Shown in pieces: positions 54,690 to 64,000 of a stretch of 64,000 nucleotides of DNA (position 1 is the first letter of the stretch; each line of letters opens with the position of its first letter). The stretch lies in contig CM059566.1 of the NCBI GenBank assembly GCA_030386875.1, positions 39,530,068 to 39,594,067 of the forward strand, given 5' to 3'. Under the pieces are notes generated by a model. That model searched no databases and was not told the origin of the DNA. It saw nothing but the letters and a program-made list of their open reading frames with translations. The position numbers and the translations under genes are program-made. Origin of the DNA: Morinoia aosen (Eukaryota > Arthropoda > Malacostraca > Amphipoda > Talitridae).

Positions 54690-55660
54690 TCTCGTAGAAA
54701 ACTAAGTTTTCTTTGAACTACCAAACAAAAAATTTTATTGTGATGACAATATTTTCAAAAATACAAAAGTCCTCCATAGAAAATTTTCATCTTTCTACGT
54801 AATAGAAAATTGACTCTTTTAATCGAAAACGTTGTGGGGTTGAGTCATGAAAATTTTGTTTGACTTCTGGAGTTATGCTTAGAATAGTTTTCTATAATAA
54901 ATTTCGTAGAAAACTACGTTTTCTTTGAATTTTTACATAATAAACATTTTTAGAGTGACAATTGTATTTTTTTCAAATACACAAGTTTTCCATGGAGAAA
55001 CGTTTTCTTCTGATATAAAAGAAAACGAAGTTGTGATCGAAAACTTTTTGGGCGTTCACTCATGTAAATTTTGATTGATTATTGAAGTGATACATAGAAT
55101 AATTTTCTTTGACATATTTTGTAGAAAACAAAGTTTTCTTTGAATTTTTACATAGAAAAGATTACGAGGGTGACAATTCTATTTTACAAATACACAAGTC
55201 TTCCATGAAAAAAGTTTTCTTTTGACATATTAGAAAACAGTTGACAGAAAACTTTATTAGGGTTAACTTATGTTTATTTTGAATGATTTAGTTGGAGTTA
55301 CTCTTAAAATAGTTTTCTGTGTATTACTGAATAAAAAACTTTATTCGATTTTCAGAAATACACAAGTCTTCCTTGAAAAAAGTTTTCTTTCGACATATTA
55401 GAAAACAAAATACTCAGACAGAAAACTTCTCGAGGGTAAACACATGTATTTTTTCAATGATTACTGGAGTTACCCATGGAATATTTTTTTTAAAGAGATG
55501 GTGCGACAACTACGTTTTCTTTGAATTCCTAAATCGACTACTTCATCAGAATAATGCTTTTTCTCCCCCCCATAAAAGTTTTTTCAAGATATTAGAAAAC
55601 GAATTTCACTTTAATCGAAAACTTTTAGTGGTATACTCAAAATTAACCCCTAAAAGTTTT
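54690..55660. repeat. 212-215-bp degenerate satellite
   Basis: GTAGAAAACTA.GTTTTCTTTG blocks start at 54694, 54906 and 55121 (periods 212 and 215), each followed at a fixed distance by an AATACACAAGT-CTTCCATG block. Two further decayed units run to about 55660. AT-rich; the TAGAAAAC/GTTTTCT motif is itself partly palindromic. Confidence 0.75.
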
Positions 55661-56330
55661 CATTTGAAATAGTTACTATATACTCTATATTTCGAGTTAA
55701 AGATCTTCCAGATCAGATTCAAAACGAAACAGTACTCAAAACTGTTACTCAAATATTTGCTCCAGTTAGTAAGGATTTTTTATTAATGAAAACGTCCCAT
55801 AATAAATTTGAATTTGAAGGCATACTACATTTTGCAAGCAGAGTATCAATCACGTTCAGGCATTAGGTTTTATTAGTCGTCGAGATTACAGGTTCATTTT
55901 CTTCCTCTCCGTTATTTGAAAGAGGTGGGCGATAATTCATTAAGGCGAAAACAGGCATTACTGTTGTAGATAAAACCTATCTCACGTCGTAAAGCACCCC
56001 TTAGTGGCCGACAGTATCCCTCCAAACAGTCACTTCGTACTACCACGATAGGTGATTCCACTGAAATGAAAAAATCTTGTACGGTGCTCTTTTATTTCAT
56101 GAAAGAAAACTTATTTCCTGATCTCAATTATAAACGCTTCTTTCAATGTCATTTCTATCGTGTTGTAGTTTTTAAAATAAAACACCAGTTGAAGGTGCAC
56201 ACTTACCTAAAACCTTGAAAATTCAGCTGAGATGACAATCAAGCACAAAAATAAAATTCAATAAATCTCTAGGTAGCTACGCAGCATATGAGTTACGTTC
56301 TCCTCGCATGCAGGATGAGATGAAATCTCA

Positions 56331-59300
56331 TCAGGCGAGCGCCTCCAATAGCTTGTTCTTTTCTTCAGGCATCGCGTCAAGTCTTGGGCTAGGCCTGGCG
56401 AAAGTGGTAAAATTATGTGGCTTGGTAAACAGGTTATGGATCATTTGATTTTGATCAAGTACTTATGAAAATTGAGTTTGTGACAACAGGTGGGTTAGGC
56501 GCAGTCAACTAGTTAAATAACAGATACATGAATCCCTTTCTTCCCAACGTATTACATAATATACTTATGCATATACTTATATAATATGAAATACATGTCA
56601 AATAAAAGCATAGCGTTCATTCAACCTCCATTTAAAACCAATCGACAGAATACTTAGTTCTACTACATTTTCTAAATGCATTTTCATATCAAATGCTGTG
56701 AACTAATTCATGTTGAATACCTCGTAATTCTCCAAAAGTGCGCAAGCCCAGCAAGATTAACTTATAAGAAAAGGTTCACCCTTTCATACCCAGTGTGTGA
56801 AATTTCACACATGCCACTTTTTCATCAACTTTTTATAGAAGAAAAAAAAAGAAGCACTTTCTGCCAGTTCCTTTGCATCCAAATAAATGATTACCAAGTT
56901 TAAAAAAGTTGTTTCATCTGATAACTTAATTCAAGCATGCGAGGTTACGATTCCATGTGTCAAGCCTCACTTGTTGCCACTTCCATTTTTCTGCCCAGCT
57001 CAACCTTTCCAAATTCCCATGCGTCGCAGCCTGCGCACTCACCTGTTTTGCTCAGTATTCTCAATTTGGTTACAGATTTCTTCTACCCAATTCTACCCAG
57101 TTTTGTTGTAGTTATTCTACCCAGTTACAATAACTAAAACAAAAAGGTTCTGAAGAAAGAAAAAAGGAAAGCCTTACTTAGTATGGAGTCAAGGGAACGG
57201 GGATCTATGTACAAGGTGTGTTCCCACAAAAACACTGCATGCAGAAACAGTTAATTAGGAAAGAAGTTTATGAAATCAGATAAAAAAGTTGAAGAAGACA
57301 GTAGTAGATGGTGAAAAACAGGACGTTAGTTAACCGAAAAATTGATAGTCCACAATAAAATTAAAAAAACCTATTCCAAAAAAAGGCCTTTCCAACACTT
57401 AGGTTTTCCCCTGGAAGCTCTAATTCCAACGTGAGAGCGCTAATTTTTTAAATCCAGTAGTTTAATTTCCCAGAAGGAAAACTTAGGAAAATTCAAATTT
57501 TCAGCTAACATTTTTGCCTCGTTATTCTCTAGTGTATTCATTATTCCAGGTTCCGAGCCACACGTCATTTCCTCATTCTTTCAACTCACTTGAAATTAAT
57601 TTCATTACTTCCCTTCGTACAGCACATTTCACCGGCGTTCTTGCATCACCGTGCTTACAACCTTCCACTTCTAATTTCTATTTCTCCATTTCTATCTCGG
57701 GCTTAATCACATAAATTACTCCTATTTTCGTTTCTTTTTTGATGCACTCAAATTACTTTCATTCTTATTCTTCGAGCACCAACATCTTCTCGCCAAAAGT
57801 CCCTACATTTCACAACTGCTGTTTCTCTCACACTGATGAGATCCAACTCTATACCAGTACGTACGTTTCGCTATTCTCACATGCATACAACCACCGAGAT
57901 TTTTTTCATCAATAATAACTAATCCAATCATCCTTAACCTACCTTCATTTTTTGTTTACTTTAGTGCTACAAGTAAATTATAAATTCTCACCTGGAAATA
58001 AAGTAGGTTAAGGTATTCTTGGCGTCTTGAGGGAAGTATTTTTCTTTGACGAGCGTAGCTAGGCTTCTTAAAACTCCTCTTTGCTCCCACGTTACCGAGA
58101 AGTTCTTATCCTGAAATGCAAAAGTTTCAAGATAAATGTTTTCAGACTCTCGTAAGTTCTATGAAAAATATACGATCAGACTCTCGTGGGAATATAATTT
58201 TAATAACTAGTGACATGAAACTGCATATATGAAAAAGAAACAATCTTAAAAAACATTTGAGAATACAAAAAGAATTTTTGGTGTAGAACGAGTTTCCTTC
58301 AACGCTTTTTTCTTGGAAGAATAAAATTACATTTTTTGACAATCAGGACGAGAGATAAGCAAGTAGGTGGACAAAAAACGATTACTTCACTTCATTTTAA
58401 AACCAAGAATCCGCAGAAAAACCATTTGGCTAAACCATAAAAAAAACGCGTTGGACCAAGCTGCTGCAACTTTGCATTCTCAAGCAGTTGGGAGACCAAA
58501 AAATGAATCACTTCAAAATGGTCAATTGAGTGAAACATATAGACCATCTGAATCAATAATTGCATTAAAATGCATAATTATGCCATTGCCTAGCAACATC
58601 ATTCAGAACGCATGTTCGCAAGCAAAATACACAATCGTGCATAGAAGACATACTCTTATTCATTGAACTGCATATTCAGGTACAAACATACACGCATGAA
58701 AACCACTATAATATAGGTAGACACACAGAATGTCTGCTTGACATAAGGCCTCAATAACAAGCACATTCCATGAGGTATTATTCGTAATATAAAGAAGTTA
58801 AAAACAGGGCTTGCAAAAAAGAATAAATAGCGCTTGTACCTCACACTTAATGAGTCCAAGGTAGACTAGGAAGGTGTTCGTGGTGTAGGATACCAGCAGA
58901 TGCTCCTCTGCACGAGTGAAGATTGCTTTGCCCAGCGTTTGCACCACCGATGACACTGCCGCCAGCAGCTGTGAATCAGGCATGATAATAAACACGAATC
59001 AGAAGTTCTGTTTCAAGTTGCAGGTTGATCTAAAGAAAAAAAAAAAGAGAACAGGGAGTAGAAGCAACCAGTTTTTAGGATAGGGCTGAATTAGTCAAAA
59101 AATTTTCCTGAAGAAAGATAATAAATAATCTTCCACTCATAAATTACACTCGCATCAAATCTTTACACTTATTCACCAAGATAATTATAACCTATAAAAA
59201 GAAAAAAATATCATGAACCCAGAGGTTGAGAATTCGTAATGCTCTGAATTTTTCTTCAACAGAAAATCGCTTTCAGCTGACATCGTTAAAATCATAAGTT

Positions 59301-61195
59301 TAATAATGAACTCCGATATTTGGATGGAATTTAGAGCAACTTCACAGAGCGGGATTTTAAACCAATAAGCCCATCATGCTTCTTGCTTTCCCTATCATTG
59401 GCAAGAGCTCTATACACATTCAAGAAGCTTAGCCATTGGCAATGGAGCCCGTCTTAAGCTGGCTAGGATTCCAACAATTAGTTATTTAAAAGTTGGGTTG
59501 AAGTTCAAATTTTTTTATTCACACTACATTTCTTAAAACCAAAAGAAAATTTTCTCGATAATCCTTAGCCAAAGATCTTTTAGTCACTGATAACCTTAGC
59601 CAAACCATTCTGTTAATCGAAAACCACAGTAAAAACCTTTTATACATTGAAATCACAGCAAAAACCTCTCTCGAAAACCCCAGCAAAGACCTACCCACCC
59701 ATTGATAAATAATCACAGCCAAAGCTTTGTGCTCATTGGAAACCTCAATCACGACCAAACCAATGAGACTTTAAAAACAACCTGAACATTGAAAATCTAA
59801 CCACTGAGACCTTAATAACACCCTGACCATTAAAAACCTAACAACTGAGACTTTAATAACATATTCCCGAACAGAAACAGAATAACCTCATCCAAAAACC
59901 TTTAGACATTTGAAAACAATCAATACCTCCTGACAAATGAAATTCTTTTGACCACCAAAAACCATTACTATATCTTTTTGAGAACAGTAAAGCTTCAGCT
60001 CTTTAAAAGCCTCAATCCAATCATGGCCGGCCCCTGAGCCTCACAAATCTTGGCCAGGAGACGCACGAGGGGAAAACCATTACTTAATCTTTTTGAGAAT
60101 TGCAAAGGCAGCCGAAATCTTGCCAACAGAAAAAAGCTCAGGCAAAACCTTGAGCCAACCGAAAGCAAGAGCAGCACACCTCTTTGTCGTCGGTGTGCGA
60201 TAGCGCGGCAGCGTGCACCAGCAGGCGCACGAGGGAGCTGATCTCCTGGTCAGGCGAGGCACAGCCCGCTGTCGCGGCCGCTGTGAGGGCTTCCGTCGTG
60301 AGCTGAGACACCGGCAGTCCTAGCAACCGCGAGGCACACGGGGATGCGATGAAGTCCGCTGCTGTGCCCTGTAGGAAGACATTTAAATCCATGGAAAAGA
60401 CGTCTTGGTTTCTTTACTCCTATGTGTAATGGTGAGCACATTTGAATCCATGAAGAAAAGACACCTTGGTTTCTTGACCTCTATATGCAATGGTACGTCT
60501 TGGTTTCTTTACTTCTACATGACATGGTACTCGTTAAAATGAAGAAATAATACTTATATTAGGAGGAAAGTTTTTTCAATTCTCTTTCATCTGAAATCAG
60601 ATAAGCAGTTGAATATTGTCAAATCGTGAACTGATGTTGCTTAGTTTTGATTTTGATAGAGATCAGAAGAGGCCTTCTATAATAGCGGATTCTGAATATG
60701 AAGAAACTCTTTCTACAAATGATTAAAATATTTATAAAAGAAATGCTTGCTGACATAAAAACCAGGTACATTGTAAAAAAGTGGTATTCCGACCAATTCT
60801 ATTTAGTCATTCTTCAAGCCTAAACCATTCAAGCAACAAATCCTCAACACCAAACGGAAGTTTCAACATTCAAATGACCTCCACAGGACTGATGGGCCCC
60901 ACAATGAAGCTCGACTCCAACGATGGCGAGTCTTCGCTAGCAGCGGGAGGAGGTTTAGCTCTGTGCTCCAATACAACCTCAACGTCTGTATCAGCATCGC
61001 TCTCGGTTGCGGCTGCTGCTTCTTCTTCTTCTTCGTCGTCGTCATCGTCTTCTTCCTCGCTGTCCTCTTCACCATCATCGCCATCTTCGTCTTCCATTTC
61101 CGAGTCCGTGGGTGCGTTGTTTTCCAGAGGAACCCACACGTCCAGTTTGCCAACGTCTTTGAGGAAGTTTTCGATCATCTCTTGGCCGCTATCAC
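56331..61195 (-). CDS. unidentified multi-exon gene, 3' part, with acidic tract
   Basis: Four phase-consistent internal exons lie at 61195-60879, 60368-60180, 58968-58840 and 58110-57992, all with AG acceptors and GT donors. A probable terminal exon is 56394-56331, ending in TGA; a polyadenylation signal follows at about 56095. Together they give about 271 residues. The first exon has MIENFLKDVGKLDVWV, then an Asp/Glu tract of ~45 residues and the TDVEVVLEH motif. The next three are Leu/Ala-rich amphipathic helices of ARM/HEAT type (for example LGLPVSQLTTEALTAA, LLAAVSSVVQTLG). I cannot name it; virilizer-like m6A-complex proteins have a comparable acidic-plus-HEAT build, but the similarity is weak. 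Upstream exons must lie beyond 61201 or outside. The first donor (GAG/GTCATT) is poor. Confidence 0.7.
57165..57440. repeat. inverted partial copy R6 of the ~360-bp repeat
   Basis: Reverse-orientation match containing TTAGTATGGAGTCAAGGGAA, GAAACAG and AAAACAGGAC blocks; lies in the last intron of the minus-strand gene. Confidence 0.65.
59530..59960. repeat. 41-bp minisatellite within an intron
   Basis: Units around ACTGAGAC.TTAATAACA start at 59762, 59803 and 59844 (period 41), with weaker relatives (AAAACC.CAGC.AAAGACC) on the left. Confidence 0.65.
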
Positions 61196-61201
61196 CTGCA
61201 G

Positions 61202-64000
61202 TACATGGAACCCGTGAGATATGTTTCAGGAAAATATCTTGGATTAGTTAAATTTTACAAATGAAGTTACAGGGAAACAATGTGGAACTTATCCCAAATG
61301 AATTACTGAGAAAGCGTTTTGGATAAGCAACACTTATCACTAATTGCAGCAGCACGTGCTGGAGGGGTGCGTACATGCAGTACGTGTGTGCGTATATGCG
61401 TATGGATATCGGTGTTCGTATGTGCCTGTCTGTAAGTTTAGCACGTATTCCCTTTTAAAATGCTCATATTGATCCTGTAGAGACGCAGTGTCGTCCTTTA
61501 CACTCTTCCAGTGTGCTTTCGGCCACACCATTTGAGGTGGTTTTGACTTTCTCGTTTTGCCCCAGCAATCTTGATAATGTTACGGTTGGCATTGTACATC
61601 GGTCCCTCTCATCTATTTTGAATCCGGTAAATTTTTCTGTGCCAAAGCTTGTAGTATACGAAATTTAAATTTTTCCGTTATTGTAAAATCGTTCATTTCA
61701 TCCATACCAGGTATTTTAACTTACCAGTTGATACAAAACAATGTAAAACTGCCTATAACATCAACCTAGCAGTCAAAGATGCAAATTAATTTTGGATCTA
61801 CCCGTTGTACCTTCAACCTTTAATCCCTCATTTCACTAGTTCCAACGTTCGCAAGCTCAAATTTCAATATGGAAATGCACCAACTTGAGTGTTCTTAACA
61901 ACGCATCACATGTGCAATGTTTTCCTGACCCCTTGAAATAAAATCCAGTGTTAAAATCAGACCAACACAAGGGAGAGAATGCATTTATCGACGTACTTTT
62001 CTCCTAATTATTTGTTCCAAAACTTAACCGATAGAAATATTACGATCCTCATGTATTTGATATCAACATAAAAGAAGGAATGCATTTTCTTTGTACTTTT
62101 CTCCCAACCATTTGTTTCAAAATCAATCAATATAAATATTACGATCCTCATGTATTCGATCTCAAGTCATGGTCTTAACTTTAAGATACTCGTAAATACT
62201 TTTCGCTCATATTGAAGCTTTTTGAACATGCGACGGAGTTCATTAGCATTTTTTTGTGTATATCGGTGTTCCAGCTGTGTAGCAAATATTACAGGCTCGT
62301 GATCCAATAACACGCACCCTAACAAGAGTATTTTCAGCTATGCGTCACAGGGATTTTGTGTTCTTTGTGACTCACTTTCATCTTGCATTTCCAAACCCAA
62401 ATCAATCACCGCAAAGAGAGAGAGCGGATGTCAAATGTGAGGGTATATTAGTACATACTTTCTCTACTTTCGATCTCGTTGAAACATTTGAAAAGGCCTC
62501 GGATCTGACGAATGTCATAACTTTGAAAATCATCATTTTAATCTTCTTATTCTGGTCTCGAATTGCTGTCGTAAGCTTTGTGTGATAAACTCTTCTTACC
62601 TTTTTATTCTCGTGAATACACTACGACAACACTAATTTTAAATAGTTAACTTTTGCAAGGTTCCACCTATGTTGAAAATATTACATCTAGCGATGTAAAA
62701 CAATACTTTTCATGTCTTTAACCCCGAGGTACTCTTTGCGAAAGTACTATTTGCGCAAGTAAGAAATATCATAACCATCTTGTGTATTGTTATAGCAAAT
62801 ATAATCGTTGGGACACCTTGCATAGGGATGAAAGATCGGATGTGGGCTTTCACCGGATGTAAGATATAAACAAATGTAGAGGCATGACCGGATGCGGGGC
62901 ATCACCGGAAGAGGGAGTGAAGTGTTGTCGGATGGGCGAAAGGAATTCCTGGATTTTGGAGTTGATAATCTATTAGAACTTGTGCTTCTCCCTAAATCCT
63001 GTGTCGACAACCATCATGTGTATTACGATAACCAAGTATGAATAGCAATCAAGGATCTAAATCATATGTTCCAACACTTAACATGGATACTACGATAACC
63101 ATGTACAAATAGCAATTAAGGGTTTCTATGCTAAGGTATTTGAATGCATTTTTCGCTTTCATTTTTCAATACTTGTGCGTACTAATGAAAGTGTTTTTCA
63201 AATGAACGTCGCGAGGATTGTGCTCTCTTAGTTCAAAATCAGATTAGGCAAGGAAAGGAACTCAATTTTGTTGTACTTTTCTATCAATCATTTTGTTTCA
63301 ACATTTTACACGGGTATTACGATACCAATGTGTTATAATCATTTAAGGATGTTAATGTTAAGGTGTTTTAAAAACCAATGTATCGACATTTCATGTTTGT
63401 ACTTTATTGGAAATAAAATGTTTTTCTTTTTTTCTTTCTTTTTTTTTTTAATGGAGAGTCAGGAAAATATCTCAAATATCTAAAACTCATGAAAATACCT
63501 AAATTAGAAAATGAACTGAGGAAAATTTGAGCACATACATGTATTTCAGTTCTACTGGAATACAGGAAAATGTGCGTAAACAAGTACAGTAATACATTCG
63601 GAAGCTTCATTTCAATTCTACCCCAGTATGCAAGAAGTTAATAAAAATTCGTCTGAGAAATGCTCAAAGAATTTATGATGGAAAAGGCCTTTTGTGTTTC
63701 CCGCCTCCTAAACCTTCCACTGACGACCATAGCGTACGTACTTCGACCATGAAGAATGATCGGGCAAGCTAAGCAAACTTAAATATCGAGACATGCCAAC
63801 TACTTCACATGAATTAAAGCTTCATAATTAAACTGTAAAAACACAACTACACAGCCGCAAGTTAAATCAAATTTGAGTCAAAACGAGCTATTTGAAGTTG
63901 GGAGTTACATAATTAGTTAATAAGCTAAATAATGAAGAAGTTATTGAGCTTAATATTCAAAATGCGGATGTTTTAAGATACCTTCATCACTATCATAAAT
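61202..64000. other. noncoding, probably intron upstream of the acidic gene
   Basis: No exon could be supported. A ~100-bp repeat with TTGTACTTTTCT and ATATTACGAT blocks occurs at 61993 and 62093 and again, diverged, near 63050 and 63273. A splice-donor-like AAG/GTATCT on the minus strand at about 63983 could end another exon at the right edge. Confidence 0.4.

Overview
The window looks like repeat-dense nuclear DNA of an invertebrate animal, probably an arthropod and possibly a crustacean. The support is a spliced metazoan TRAPPC6 gene with GT-AG introns, a BEL/Pao LTR retrotransposon, several LINE copies, MITEs and many minisatellites. The species cannot be named from the sequence.

Left arm (1-4,012): a BEL/Pao element on the minus strand. 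Its gag-pol frame is open for 885 codons and runs off the left edge, and its leader and presumed LTR follow. From 4,013 to 22,327 lie six copies (A-F), all on the minus strand, of one LINE. Its ORF1 carries a PHD-like finger and an SGNH esterase, its ORF2 an APE endonuclease and reverse transcriptase, and its 3' tail is a TTCAAG hexamer array. B and D are full length with both ORFs open, A, C and F are 5'-truncated, and E is a 333-bp 3' stub inside the 5' UTR of D. A seventh copy (G, plus strand, 30,561-33,380) splits the RT of a different, CR1/L2-like LINE.

Middle (22,441-30,112): two nearly identical segments carry 2 and 4 copies of a 170-bp tandem unit. Between them are an 18-bp minisatellite, a 112-bp satellite and, at 28,911-29,095, a promoter-like cluster on the minus strand: three CCAAT boxes, a perfect five-unit heat-shock element and a TATA box. 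No long ORF follows it, only about 0.9 kb of unique sequence ending in a splice donor. I regard this as the most interesting locus.

From 34,240 to 40,421 a ~2.5-kb unit occurs twice in direct orientation. The second copy sits inside a decayed LINE fragment and carries two foldback/MITE insertions, one with another MITE nested in it.

Right arm: TRAPPC6 (plus strand, four coding exons, 44,450-48,502), the 3' part of an unidentified minus-strand gene with an acidic tract (at least four exons plus a probable terminal exon, 56,331-61,195), and between and within them five or six copies of a ~360-bp interspersed repeat and a 212-215-bp satellite. The two genes converge. Everything else appears noncoding.
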